A DNA stretch of 64,000 nucleotides from Xylocopa sonorina (taxonomy: Eukaryota > Arthropoda > Insecta > Hymenoptera > Apidae). Under the pieces are notes generated by a model, which did not search any database, was not told the DNA's origin, and saw nothing but the letters and a program-made list of their open reading frames with translations. The DNA lies in the NCBI RefSeq assembly GCF_050948175.1, contig NW_027490167.1:682001-746000 (forward strand). The letters are read 5' to 3'. The translations under genes and the position numbers were made by a program. Numbering within the stretch: the stretch's first letter is position 1; every line of letters starts with the position of its first letter. Shown here in pieces: positions 54,901 to 64,000 of this stretch.

Positions 54901-56687
54901 GATCAGTCGATTTCCAAACCACGGTCGAAGCATTTCGATCACTATACGACGTCGTAAACGAACTCCAGTTAACAACATTCAGTATCGCACAGATCTCCCT
55001 TGATTCTATTCCATGGTCCCGAATCCGAAAAATCCTCGAGGACCTATTTTACGAATCGAACGTTCAAATAACGGTCTGTCAGGGGCTGATTCGAACTCCG
55101 CCAGTCCAAGATAGACTGAAAATAATACAGGAGAACCACGACACACCTGTGGGAGGCCACAAGGGTGTGAATAAAACATACACTCGTATTAGGCAACAAT
55201 ACTTTTGGCCCAATATGAAGTTGCAAATCCAAGAATACATCGGCAAATGCAAAAGCTGCCAAACGGAAAAACTGGTCAGAGTAAAAACGAGACAACCTCT
55301 CACTCTAACCGATACCCCCGGCAGGGCTTTTGACAAAATCTCGATGGACGTTATGGGTCCTCTTCCCGAAACACCAGATGGTTTCACAAACATATTAACA
55401 ATCCAAGACCTACTAACAAAATTCTCCGTCGCAATTCCCCTTAAAACCACCACGGCCGTAGACATTGCGGATGCATTGATTCGAGAGTTTATCTGTAAGT
55501 TCGGATGCCCCAAGGGCATACTGACAGATCAGGGCTCCAATTTTATAAATAGCCTGATAAAAGCCATCGCTATCAAATTCAGAATCAAGCAGTACAAGTC
55601 CACCGCATTCCATCCGCAAACGAACGGGTCCGTCGAAAGATCTCACCACGTCTTGGCCGAGTATCTGAAACACTATATCGAGTCGAGTAACGAATGGGAG
55701 AAATGGTTACCGTACGCGATGTTCGCATACAACACCAGCGTACACGAGGGTACGTTATACACCCCTCACGAACTAGTGTTCGGTAGAATAGCTAGAACGC
55801 CATCAGCCACTCCTTTTCAAGACAACACCGAAAATGAGACATACAACGACTATCTCATTCAACTCAACGAAAGAATTTCCAAATCGCAGGAGCTCGCCAA
55901 AGATAATTTAGATAACGCCAAACGCAGATCGAAATTCTATTACGACCGCAAAGTCAATGTCAAAAATTTCGAGGTAGGACAGTGGGTGTACCTTTTAAAG
56001 GAACCAAATAAGCATAAATTCCAAGCTCAGTATTCAGGACCCTACCGAATACTCGAAATTTTAGGCAACTGCAACGTAAAGTTAAATGTAAAGGGTCGAC
56101 ATAAAATCGTACACACGAACAAAATTAAGCTATGTAAACGAATGCAAGGTATGCACAGTGTGAATGCGAATGAGTTAAAAATAAGAAAAACTGGAACTGT
56201 AGTCAGTGAATATAGTGTAAAAGACGCTGAAAGCGAAAGTGAACAAAGTGGAATGAACAAGTCAACGAGAAGCATCAACCGCGGTCCAGCGGTCATCCAC
56301 CCTCGCCGGGATGAATCAGGAGAGAGCCTCCAACCCCTGCGACAGTCAACCAGTGGAACCACGAAACGGGCCCAGCAGTCCGACACACGCTCCACAGACA
56401 AGAGATCTCGGCATTGCCGAGATTCTTTTTCCAAGGGGGGTGGTGTGACGTCAGGCGCACCGCCTGCCACCCTCTGGCGCCAACCAGCATCCGCAGCATC
56501 CGCAACCGGGACACCGCTCTCCCGCCAGCACCTGTATCAGCATCCCCCGTACACGGGCCGCACGACGATTCGACGCCCCGAGACGAGGAGACAACGCTAC
56601 GAGGATGAGGAATACCTCCCCGCGTACGAATCCCGATCACCTGCGATCACACAACCGTACGCTTACTTTTCATACACGCGATTCTAG
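51972..56687 (+). CDS. pol: pol polyprotein (A3)
   Basis: 1571 codons from GTG, intact, with all protease, RT, RNase H and integrase signature residues. N at residue 1292 as in A2. The last 244 nt lie in the 3' LTR. Confidence 0.95.
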   Translation: MIIKSDHLICPTRFMIDTGAEINIIKRSALKSSARIDSSEIVIITGVTDGKTATLGTVNLVIFDRVVPFNVVEDNFPLKPNGILGSGFCKDAEISFLKKFIKWNGQKIPFVEDVEPTEEPSSRPETAPHLPAKNKQTSRTKSISPPTPPQSSPPPKRDAPAKSKPRTDKKAVSSKQRDQISIPPRSNVGIKVRVINSDIPEGIIPRINLAPGIFFGNALVRVVHGKAITRIINSSDRTIKIALPDVKLEPAQIMTPLHEEGSPSLFPIFSNSKKYAVSAAPIGSSHKREISTSISNQTSYSTRELPPSRCKVINKHRISYAQAVKTNVKRDAKSKSPLSPQTADSPQSRVDRILSLLRLDHLNKEEKEHVIRLVESSQHLFHIQGDKLGHTSATTHKIPTVDDRPVNVKQYRFPPAHKEEIRRQVEHFLQNDVISPSKSPYNSPLWVVPKKPDSLGNKQWRVVIDYRALNEKSVADAYPLPCITEILDQLGSAKYFSTFDLASGFHQIPMEPADAPKTAFSTPHGHYEFKRMPFGLKNAPATFQRLMDNVLSGLQGNEVFVYLDDIVIYASSLQEHRVKFEKLTKRLKEANLVLQPDKCEFLRREVSYLGHIISEHGVKPDPAKISAVKNFPRPQNAKQIKQFLGLAGYYRRFIANFSRIAKPLTNLLKKDAPFVWRNDQENSFVQLRDCLCEAPILQYPNFKQPFVITTDASAEAIGAILSQGPIGRDLPIAYTSRLLNTAERNYSTIEKECLAIVYAVHYFRPYIYGNQFKLVTDHRPLVWMNSVKDPSSRLVRWRLKLAEFDYEMVYKSGKTNLNADALSRNPARVFPLSHALDSEDDIFDVSPEVRRKYTTPAPPPTPVTSGTDVPTPDAPSLTDTSSTPHTTDNPEIYVPAPNEYIRREPLFKYSRDSLSTRRDNIVIFVTQSGHPYDAGAQELEKTGQFLPNENIVLSRSKVVKIENEYQIQLPIVEHPSRSVDFQTTVEAFRSLYDVVNELQLTTFSIAQISLDSIPWSRIRKILEDLFYESNVQITVCQGLIRTPPVQDRLKIIQENHDTPVGGHKGVNKTYTRIRQQYFWPNMKLQIQEYIGKCKSCQTEKLVRVKTRQPLTLTDTPGRAFDKISMDVMGPLPETPDGFTNILTIQDLLTKFSVAIPLKTTTAVDIADALIREFICKFGCPKGILTDQGSNFINSLIKAIAIKFRIKQYKSTAFHPQTNGSVERSHHVLAEYLKHYIESSNEWEKWLPYAMFAYNTSVHEGTLYTPHELVFGRIARTPSATPFQDNTENETYNDYLIQLNERISKSQELAKDNLDNAKRRSKFYYDRKVNVKNFEVGQWVYLLKEPNKHKFQAQYSGPYRILEILGNCNVKLNVKGRHKIVHTNKIKLCKRMQGMHSVNANELKIRKTGTVVSEYSVKDAESESEQSGMNKSTRSINRGPAVIHPRRDESGESLQPLRQSTSGTTKRAQQSDTRSTDKRSRHCRDSFSKGGGVTSGAPPATLWRQPASAASATGTPLSRQHLYQHPPYTGRTTIRRPETRRQRYEDEEYLPAYESRSPAITQPYAYFSYTRF
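56405..56443 (+). promoter_or_regulatory. pre-PPT hairpin and polypurine tract (A3)
   Basis: Hairpin at 56405-56423 and AAGGGGGGTGG at 56433-56443, as in A1. Confidence 0.85.
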
Positions 56688-57925
56688 ATTAAGCACTCTA
56701 CACGAATCATGTACATACACAACCCAACACACACCTAAATATAAGCAGATATTTGTACAATCATAATTTCTAAGTCGTATAGAATATAAGCTGCGATGCG
56801 TGCCCGCGCGCACTCGACGCTCGCGGCTCACGCTGAACGCGAGCCGCACCCCACTCCGAGTGGCCGCCCCACTCCGATCGTACGCCCCACTCACGGGGCC
56901 CAGCGACTCGCGCGCCACGCAACCCGAGGAGGTCGCGGACGCGCGACCGAGAGAGGAGTTCCTTCGAGTCCGATCTCCGAGACGGTTCTAATCTCAACCT
57001 CCGAGCAATACGCTCCCCTGCCACGAGCTATCAGCTCTCATGCAGCCGACTCTATCGCATCTCCCTTAGCGGAGTCCTTATTATAACTTATTACTATTTC
57101 CATTTCATATTATATCGTTAGTTGATAACTTAGACTTAGTAAAGTGTAGTAGGATAGTTATATTATAGAATATACTCTTGTTTTACCAAATCCAAGTCTC
57201 TTTATTCGAATACAAGTTCCTTAAATTCTATTCCACGTGTACGCTCGCGATTCTTATTCAATTCACACGATTCATCTGCGACAGCTCTGTACGCTGGACA
57301 GTCTTTGAGCGCACCAACGCTCGACTGCTCTCGCTGCATTCCTATCGTATCCAAGGTATCTTGAACAAGGATCGACCTCGGTAAGCCAGAGCGCACCATC
57401 GCTTGGCCGAGCCGTATTCCGTCCTAGTGCAAGCGCCTTTGATGAATCCCGAGCCTCCGAAAAGGCGTACACGACGCGCGGGTAGGAAAGAATATCTACG
57501 CCGTCTCATTCGCGAATACGCGAGTTGTACTTCCGGACATCCATACGTCTGCAACGCTGTTTCCGTCCCTGCGAAGGAGGTCTTCGCAGCCGTACGTCCA
57601 ATTCGAATCCAGGATCGCCCGGTTCCAGCGCCAGTTTCCTCCAGCCGTAGCTCGCCTGCCTGGAGACTCATTCCCGTCGACGCTCCGCCGATCCAGCCGT
57701 ACGCCGCTGCTATTCCGGTCACGGATCCACGGCGCCACAGATACCTGGAACGAGAGGCGAAACAGTATTAAGAAGACGTCGAAAGGTAAGTGTTAGGCGT
57801 AATTTTGGTTAGATCGAGTTCCGACCGCCAACGAACCCGGCCCCAGCGCAATTCGCGTAGGTTTTTCGGGAAAGGCTACGAATCGTGCCATCGGATCGAG
57901 CGCAAACGCACCTCGGGACGTGACA
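56444..57925 (+). repeat. 3' LTR of A3
   Basis: 1482 bp; shares the GATAACTT allele with the A3 5' LTR. It ends at the AATG duplication, 61 bp before element A4. Confidence 0.95.
57442..57771 (+). CDS. LTR-encoded small ORF (A3 3' LTR)
   Basis: 109 codons, same protein; donor GT at 57786. Confidence 0.45.
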   Translation: MNPEPPKRRTRRAGRKEYLRRLIREYASCTSGHPYVCNAVSVPAKEVFAAVRPIRIQDRPVPAPVSSSRSSPAWRLIPVDAPPIQPYAAAIPVTDPRRHRYLEREAKQY

Positions 57926-57986
57926 AATGTGATTTGCGAAGTGTTATGTATTCCTCGTCTACACTTCAAATGAATGTAAATGCGAC
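57926..57986. repeat. 61-bp satellite remnant between A3 and A4
   Basis: Runs from AATG through TGATTTGCGAAGTG to AATGCGAC, about a third of one monomer in normal order. It shows that A3 and A4 entered the same monomer independently. The last four bases, CGAC (57983-57986), are the expected left target duplication of A4; its right partner is outside the window. Confidence 0.93.
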
Positions 57987-59468
57987 TGTGACGTCAGGCG
58001 CACCGCCTGCCACCCTCTGGCGCCAACCAGCATCCGCAGCATCCGCAACCGGGACACCGCTCTCCCGCCAGCACCTGTATCAGCATCCCCCGTACACGGG
58101 CCGCACGACGATTCGACGCCCCGAGACGAGGAGACAACGCTACGAGGATGAGGAATACCTCCCCGCGTACGAATCCCGATCACCTGCGATCACACAACCG
58201 TACGCTTACTTTTCATACACGCGATTCTAGATTAAGCACTCTACACGAATCATGTACATACACAACCCAACACACACCTAAATATAAGCAGATATTTGTA
58301 CAATCATAATTTCTAAGTCGTATAGAATATAAGCTGCGATGCGCGCCCGCGCGCACTCGACGCTCGCGGCTCACGCTGAACGCGAGCCGCACCCCACTCC
58401 GAGTGGCCGCCCCACTCCGATCGTACGCCCCACTCACGGGGCCCAGCGACTCGCGCGCCACGCAACCCGAGGAGGTCGCGGACGCGCGACCGAGAGAAGA
58501 GTTCCTTCGAGTCCGATCTCCGAGACGGTTCTAATCTCAACCTCCGAGCAATACGCTCCCCTGCCACGAGCTATCAGCTCTCATGCAGCCGACTCTATCG
58601 CATCTCCCTTAGCGGAGTCCTTATTATAACTTATTACTATTTCCATTTCATATTATATCGTTAGTTGATAGCTTAGACTTAGTAAAGTGTAGTAGGATAG
58701 TTATATTATAGAATATACTCTTGTTTTACCAAATCCAAGTCTCTTTATTCGAATACAAGTTCCTTAAATTCTATTCCACGTGTACGCTCGCGATTCTTAT
58801 TCAATTCACACGATTCATCTGCGACAGCTCTGTACGCTGGACAGTCTTTGAGCGCACCAACGCTCGACTGCTCTCGCTGCATTCCTATCGTATCCAAGGT
58901 ATCTTGAACAAGGATCGACCTCGGTAAGCCAGAGCGCACCATCGCTTGGCCGAGCCGTATTCCGTCCTAGTGCAAGCGCCTTTGATGAATCCCGAGCCTC
59001 CGAAAAGGCGTACACGACGCGCGGGTAGGAAAGAATATCTACGCCGTCTCATTCGCGAATACGCGAGTTGTACTTCCGGACATCCATACGTCTGCAACGC
59101 TGTTTCCGTTCCTGCGAAGGAGGTCTTCGCAGCCGTACGTCCAATTCGAATCCAGGATCGCCCGGTTCCAGCGCCAGTTTCCTCCAGCCGTAGCTCGCCT
59201 GCCTGGAGACTCATTCCCGTCGACGCTCCGCCGATCCAGCCGTACGCCGCTGCTATTCCGGTCACGGATCCACGGCGCCACAGATACCTGGAACGAGAGG
59301 CGAAACAGTATTAAGAAGACGTTGAAAGGTAAGTTTTAGGCGTAATTTTGGTTAGATCGAGTTCCGACCGCCAACGAACCCGGCCCCAGCGCAATTCGCG
59401 TAGGTTTTTCGGGAAAGGCTACGAATCGTGCCATCGGATCGAGCGCAAACGCACCTCGGGACGTGACA
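57987..59468 (+). repeat. 5' LTR of A4
   Basis: 1482 bp. The splice donor reads AG|GTAAGTT here (GT at 59329), still consensus. Confidence 0.95.
58985..59314 (+). CDS. LTR-encoded small ORF (A4 5' LTR)
   Basis: 109 codons, same protein as A1, with the synonymous GTT codon shared with A2. Confidence 0.5.
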   Translation: MNPEPPKRRTRRAGRKEYLRRLIREYASCTSGHPYVCNAVSVPAKEVFAAVRPIRIQDRPVPAPVSSSRSSPAWRLIPVDAPPIQPYAAAIPVTDPRRHRYLEREAKQY

Positions 59469-59481
59469 CGAAAGATATTTT

Positions 59482-59499
59482 TGGTGACAGCGGTGGGAT
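59482..59499 (+). promoter_or_regulatory. primer binding site (A4)
   Basis: TGGTGACAGCGGTGGGAT, 13 nt after the LTR. Confidence 0.8.
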
Positions 59500-59550
59500 A
59501 GCCACGCGTTCTCCACGGAAATTCCGCCGTCCGAGACCGCGAAACAAGCC

Positions 59551-60882
59551 ATGGCAACGAGAACTCCACCGACCAAAACGCGCCAGCAAGCGCAACGGGC
59601 CGCCGCGATGCACGAAACTGATCGCGATAAACGCACAAATAGGGCATTAGATTTTCAAGACGCTCTCGGCGAGCTTACTCAAGATACCGCGCAAGCAGGC
59701 ACATCGGCGAAAAACGTAGAATCGACCGATCCAACTACGGTGACCTTGCTTCAACAAGTTGAAATGCTCCGTCGCGAAATTGAAGCTATCCGCCGAACTC
59801 CAGATCTAGCACGCGACGATACAGTGCCGTTGGAAATTCCGCGTATAGACCCGATTTCCGCACAAGGTTCGAGTCAAATATCCGCCGTAACCAACCCGCA
59901 ACATGACGAGCTTTCGCTCAAGCAAGCGCTTGAAGCCGTACCGACGTTCGACGGACAAAATATTCCGGTACTCCAATTTACGCGGGCTTGCAAACGGGCT
60001 TACGAACTAATTCCGAACGGGTGCGAGCGCACGTTTACGCGCCTTCTGAAGGGCAAATTGAAGGGCCGCGCTTATGCCGCGTTAGAGGACGAGCCGTGCC
60101 AGACGATTCTGGAATTAACTGATATTCTTCGATGTTCGTTCGGACCCGTGAAATCCGCCGATCACTACAGGGGCGAACTCACCAATATATACATGCGTGC
60201 CAACGAGCACATTTTAGATTATATTGGACGGGTAAAGGACCTGAAGACAGCCATAATTGACTGCGACAGACTCGCGCGTCGCGATCCCCAAGAGTCCTTA
60301 GAAAGCGTAAACAAACTCGCGTCACAGTGCTTCAGGGACGGACTTATTCCCGAAATAAGAATTCAGATGCCGATAGATCCATACAACACCCTGCAGCAAA
60401 TTTTCACAAGAGCACGCGAACTCTTTCAAATTCACGAACGCGACTTACAACGTCTAGGCAAAACGCGACCACGCGCGGAATCTCGCGAAAAACTCGTAGA
60501 CATTATCTGCAGTAAATGCAACAACACGGGACATTACGCGACCGAATGTCGGCTCAGAACCGTACCTCAATACCGATCACGGGAATATCGAGACCCATAC
60601 CTGCGTCCCAGGGACGCACCGCTTCCCGGTCAACGCCCGTCCTACGAACAGCCGCGACAAATTTTAGACAGGGACGCGCAAAAATTTTGCAAATATTGTA
60701 AAAACCCGGGGCACAGCATAGACGAATGCCGTAAGAGAAGATATAATAACAATTTGAACAGGGACTCGGGAAACGACGGTGGCCTCCGTACCCGCCGCGA
60801 GACAGGTCGCGAGGCCCTACCGCAAATACGAACTCTCGCAGCGAACAATTCCGACGAGGAAGTAGGAGAAACGCCGCAATAA
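59551..60882 (+). CDS. gag: gag polyprotein (A4)
   Basis: 443 aa, intact. Differs from A1 to A3 by C312R, just before the first CCHC knuckle but not a zinc ligand, and A360G in the linker. Confidence 0.95.
   Translation: MATRTPPTKTRQQAQRAAAMHETDRDKRTNRALDFQDALGELTQDTAQAGTSAKNVESTDPTTVTLLQQVEMLRREIEAIRRTPDLARDDTVPLEIPRIDPISAQGSSQISAVTNPQHDELSLKQALEAVPTFDGQNIPVLQFTRACKRAYELIPNGCERTFTRLLKGKLKGRAYAALEDEPCQTILELTDILRCSFGPVKSADHYRGELTNIYMRANEHILDYIGRVKDLKTAIIDCDRLARRDPQESLESVNKLASQCFRDGLIPEIRIQMPIDPYNTLQQIFTRARELFQIHERDLQRLGKTRPRAESREKLVDIICSKCNNTGHYATECRLRTVPQYRSREYRDPYLRPRDAPLPGQRPSYEQPRQILDRDAQKFCKYCKNPGHSIDECRKRRYNNNLNRDSGNDGGLRTRRETGREALPQIRTLAANNSDEEVGETPQ
60768..60816 (+). promoter_or_regulatory. 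-1 frameshift signal (A4)
   Basis: GGGAAAC at 60768-60774 with the same downstream stem (60781-60816). Confidence 0.78.
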
Positions 60883-60911
60883 ATATCACCGGGAAAGCAA
60901 GCACGCCTACC

Positions 60912-63900
60912 GTGATAATTAAATCCGATCATTTAATCTGTCCAACCCGATTTATGATAGACACCGGGGCAGAGATAAACATTATCAAACGATCGGCATT
61001 AAAATCCTCCGCGCGAATCGACTCTTCGGAAATAGTGATTATAACGGGTGTAACCGACGGCAAAACAGCCACCTTAGGGACGGTGAACCTGGTAATCTTC
61101 GACCGCGTCGTCCCCTTCAATGTAGTCGAGGACAATTTTCCCTTAAAGCCTAACGGAATCCTCGGCTCGGGCTTTTGTAAGGACGCGGAAATTTCCTTCC
61201 TTAAGAAATTTATCAAATGGAACGGGCAGAAAATCCCTTTCGTAGAGGATGTCGAGCCAACCGAAGAACCGTCGTCGCGCCCGGAGACCGCTCCTCACTT
61301 ACCAGCGAAAAATAAACAAACGTCGCGCACTAAATCTATTTCTCCTCCGACGCCGCCGCAATCATCGCCCCCTCCGAAACGCGATGCACCGGCGAAATCT
61401 AAACCCAGAACGGATAAGAAGGCCGTTTCTTCGAAGCAAAGAGATCAGATCTCGATTCCTCCGCGATCAAATGTCGGAATAAAGGTTCGCGTGATAAACT
61501 CCGATATCCCAGAAGGAATAATTCCGAGAATTAATTTAGCACCGGGAATATTTTTCGGGAACGCCCTAGTCAGAGTGGTCCATGGCAAGGCGATTACAAG
61601 AATAATAAATTCATCAGATCGCACGATCAAAATCGCATTGCCAGACGTAAAACTCGAACCGGCTCAAATTATGACTCCCCTCCACGAGGAGGGCAGTCCC
61701 TCTCTGTTTCCAATTTTTTCCAATTCGAAAAAATACGCTGTATCCGCCGCACCGATCGGCTCTTCCCACAAAAGGGAAATTTCTACTTCTATTTCAAATC
61801 AGACATCGTATTCGACACGCGAGCTTCCTCCTTCTCGGTGCAAAGTAATAAACAAGCACCGAATTTCCTACGCGCAAGCGGTAAAAACCAATGTAAAGCG
61901 AGATGCAAAATCGAAATCTCCGCTATCACCGCAAACCGCCGACTCTCCGCAATCTCGCGTGGACCGTATACTCAGTCTCCTTCGTCTCGATCACCTCAAT
62001 AAGGAGGAAAAAGAACATGTCATCCGCCTCGTCGAAAGCTCGCAGCATCTCTTCCATATCCAAGGCGACAAATTAGGACACACTTCGGCCACCACGCATA
62101 AAATACCAACCGTTGACGACCGACCCGTCAACGTGAAGCAATATCGCTTTCCCCCGGCACATAAGGAGGAAATTCGCCGTCAAGTCGAACACTTTTTACA
62201 AAACGATGTCATCTCTCCGTCCAAATCGCCTTATAATTCACCACTGTGGGTAGTGCCCAAGAAGCCTGATTCCTTGGGCAATAAACAGTGGCGCGTCGTT
62301 ATCGACTACCGAGCTCTGAACGAGAAGTCTGTCGCCGACGCGTACCCCCTCCCTTGCATCACGGAGATTCTCGATCAGCTCGGTAGCGCGAAATACTTCA
62401 GTACTTTCGATCTCGCGAGCGGGTTCCATCAGATCCCTATGGAACCCGCCGACGCTCCGAAAACCGCTTTTTCTACGCCTCACGGGCACTATGAGTTCAA
62501 AAGAATGCCCTTCGGGTTGAAAAACGCGCCCGCGACGTTCCAGAGGCTGATGGACAACGTCCTCTCCGGCCTCCAGGGGAACGAGGTATTCGTCTACCTC
62601 GATGATATCGTGATCTACGCCAGCTCTCTGCAGGAGCACCGAGTAAAATTTGAAAAATTAACAAAAAGGCTCAAGGAAGCCAACCTAGTTTTGCAACCTG
62701 ATAAGTGCGAATTCCTGCGAAGAGAGGTTAGCTATTTAGGCCACATTATCAGCGAGCACGGGGTAAAACCGGACCCCGCGAAAATAAGCGCGGTGAAAAA
62801 TTTTCCACGTCCACAGAACGCCAAACAAATTAAACAATTCCTCGGTCTTGCGGGATATTACAGGCGTTTCATTGCTAATTTCTCGCGTATCGCTAAACCT
62901 CTGACCAATCTGTTAAAAAAGGACGCGCCTTTCGTGTGGCGCAACGATCAAGAAAACTCATTTGTACAACTTCGCGATTGCCTGTGCGAGGCTCCTATAC
63001 TCCAATATCCGAACTTTAAGCAGCCGTTCGTTATAACCACCGATGCATCTGCCGAAGCGATCGGCGCTATTCTCAGTCAAGGCCCGATAGGTCGCGATCT
63101 GCCGATCGCGTACACGTCGCGATTACTCAATACTGCGGAGCGAAATTATTCTACGATCGAGAAGGAGTGTCTGGCGATCGTCTACGCCGTCCACTATTTC
63201 CGGCCATACATCTACGGTAACCAGTTCAAACTCGTTACCGACCATCGGCCGTTAGTGTGGATGAACTCGGTCAAAGATCCATCCAGTAGACTCGTTCGTT
63301 GGAGGCTTAAGCTTGCTGAATTTGATTATGAGATGGTATACAAAAGCGGCAAAACCAACCTCAATGCGGACGCACTATCGCGGAATCCCGCCCGAGTTTT
63401 CCCGCTTTCCCACGCACTTGATTCGGAGGATGACATCTTCGATGTCTCCCCGGAAGTTCGAAGGAAATACACCACTCCAGCTCCTCCTCCTACACCGGTA
63501 ACGTCGGGAACCGACGTACCGACGCCCGACGCTCCCTCACTTACCGACACCTCGTCAACTCCGCACACAACCGATAATCCCGAAATCTATGTCCCTGCAC
63601 CGAATGAATACATCAGGCGAGAGCCTTTGTTTAAATACAGTCGCGACTCACTGTCAACCAGACGAGACAATATTGTCATTTTCGTCACGCAGTCAGGACA
63701 CCCTTACGACGCGGGTGCCCAAGAACTCGAAAAAACCGGACAATTCCTTCCCAACGAAAACATCGTCCTTTCCAGATCCAAAGTTGTGAAAATAGAAAAC
63801 GAGTACCAAATCCAGCTTCCGATCGTGGAACATCCAAGCCGATCAGTCGATTTCCAAACCACGGTCGAAGCATTTCGATCACTATACGACGTCGTAAACG

Positions 63901-64000
63901 AACTCCAGTTAACAACATTCAGTATCGCACAGATCTCCCTTGATTCTATTCCATGGTCCCGAATCCGAAAAATCCTCGAGGACCTATTTTACGAATCGAA
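60912..64000 (+). CDS. pol: pol polyprotein (A4), partial at window end
   Basis: Open frame from the GTG at 60912 to the window edge (1029 codons), covering protease (DTG), the Pro-rich linker, RT (YLDD), RNase H and the segment before the integrase zinc region. No stop in the visible part. Confidence 0.94.
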   Translation, partial: MIIKSDHLICPTRFMIDTGAEINIIKRSALKSSARIDSSEIVIITGVTDGKTATLGTVNLVIFDRVVPFNVVEDNFPLKPNGILGSGFCKDAEISFLKKFIKWNGQKIPFVEDVEPTEEPSSRPETAPHLPAKNKQTSRTKSISPPTPPQSSPPPKRDAPAKSKPRTDKKAVSSKQRDQISIPPRSNVGIKVRVINSDIPEGIIPRINLAPGIFFGNALVRVVHGKAITRIINSSDRTIKIALPDVKLEPAQIMTPLHEEGSPSLFPIFSNSKKYAVSAAPIGSSHKREISTSISNQTSYSTRELPPSRCKVINKHRISYAQAVKTNVKRDAKSKSPLSPQTADSPQSRVDRILSLLRLDHLNKEEKEHVIRLVESSQHLFHIQGDKLGHTSATTHKIPTVDDRPVNVKQYRFPPAHKEEIRRQVEHFLQNDVISPSKSPYNSPLWVVPKKPDSLGNKQWRVVIDYRALNEKSVADAYPLPCITEILDQLGSAKYFSTFDLASGFHQIPMEPADAPKTAFSTPHGHYEFKRMPFGLKNAPATFQRLMDNVLSGLQGNEVFVYLDDIVIYASSLQEHRVKFEKLTKRLKEANLVLQPDKCEFLRREVSYLGHIISEHGVKPDPAKISAVKNFPRPQNAKQIKQFLGLAGYYRRFIANFSRIAKPLTNLLKKDAPFVWRNDQENSFVQLRDCLCEAPILQYPNFKQPFVITTDASAEAIGAILSQGPIGRDLPIAYTSRLLNTAERNYSTIEKECLAIVYAVHYFRPYIYGNQFKLVTDHRPLVWMNSVKDPSSRLVRWRLKLAEFDYEMVYKSGKTNLNADALSRNPARVFPLSHALDSEDDIFDVSPEVRRKYTTPAPPPTPVTSGTDVPTPDAPSLTDTSSTPHTTDNPEIYVPAPNEYIRREPLFKYSRDSLSTRRDNIVIFVTQSGHPYDAGAQELEKTGQFLPNENIVLSRSKVVKIENEYQIQLPIVEHPSRSVDFQTTVEAFRSLYDVVNELQLTTFSIAQISLDSIPWSRIRKILEDLFYES

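Larger units (their letters stand above)
49047..57925 (+). mobile_element. complete Ty3/Gypsy retrotransposon A3 (8879 bp)
   Basis: Same layout and length as A1 and A2, with intact gag and pol and a 4-bp target duplication. The allele set is GATGCGTGCC, GAGAGAGGAG, GATAACTT, CCGTCCCTG in both LTRs: A1-like at three sites and A2-like at one. Confidence 0.97.
57987..64000 (+). mobile_element. Ty3/Gypsy retrotransposon A4, 5' part (cut by window end)
   Basis: Family A element with 5' LTR, PBS, gag and pol up to the integrase N-terminal region. Its LTR alleles are GATGCGCGCC, GAGAGAAGAG, GATAGCTT, CCGTTCCTG, plus private changes in U5 (GACGTTGAAAGGTAAGTTTTAGG). Confidence 0.95.

Noticed and set aside
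57926..57986. LTR-LTR recombination creating a shared-LTR tandem of A3 and A4
   Set aside because: Two complete LTRs are separated by ordered satellite sequence and A3 has its own AATG duplication, so these are independent insertions.
57790..58230. A 146-codon plus-strand ORF
   Set aside because: It reads from the A3 3' LTR through 61 bp of satellite into the A4 5' LTR; a junction accident.

Overview
The window is a block of tandem satellite DNA broken up by LTR retrotransposons of the Ty3/Gypsy superfamily. It contains no ordinary host gene, rRNA, tRNA or CRISPR array. The Gypsy gag-pol layout, eukaryotic splice-donor and frameshift signals and a large 174-bp satellite point to an animal, most likely an insect, in centromeric or pericentromeric heterochromatin. 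I cannot name the order or species from sequence alone.

Layout, with every base assigned: 1-3211, 3' part of a Gypsy element (family C, + strand); 3212-6237 satellite; 6238-8212, truncated LTR-gag element (family B, - strand); 8213-21967 satellite; 21968-30846, complete element A1 (+); 30847-36012 satellite; 36013-44891, complete element A2 (-); 44892-49046 satellite; 49047-57925, complete element A3 (+); 57926-57986, a 61-bp satellite remnant; 57987-64000, element A4 (+), cut by the window end. Satellite totals about 26.2 kb and retroelements about 37.8 kb.

The satellite monomer is 174 bp (exactly 58 codons, so spurious ORFs run through it) and is rich in dyad symmetries. It forms higher-order repeats: a divergent monomer type recurs every 4-5 monomers, and blocks of about 5.04 kb are repeated nearly unchanged. 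A1, A2 and A3 are each exactly 8879 bp with 1482-bp LTRs, intact gag and pol, and 4-bp target duplications that rejoin a perfect satellite monomer. They are recent, probably active insertions.

Family A layout is LTR, PBS, gag (two CCHC knuckles), a -1 frameshift signal (GGGAAAC plus stem), pol (protease, RT, RNase H, integrase), PPT, LTR. No env or chromodomain was recognised.

The most unusual content is inside the LTRs. All three diverged families (A, B, C) keep (i) an open reading frame that carries the Pol C-terminus 244-298 nt into U3, ending in an aromatic Y-x-Y-F motif; (ii) a separate small ORF of 81-109 codons in the 3' half of the LTR, with its ATG at the same aligned place, an arginine-rich N-terminus in A and C, and a conserved W...PY...DPRR..YL tail in all three; (iii) a consensus splice donor just after that ORF; (iv) an AGCG...CGCT hairpin 37-38 nt before its ATG; and (v) a 14-bp identical box next to repeated CCCCAC motifs. 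A hairpin abutting the PPT shows a covarying base pair between A and C. I regard the LTR-encoded small protein with its splice donor as the best candidate for an undescribed system here.
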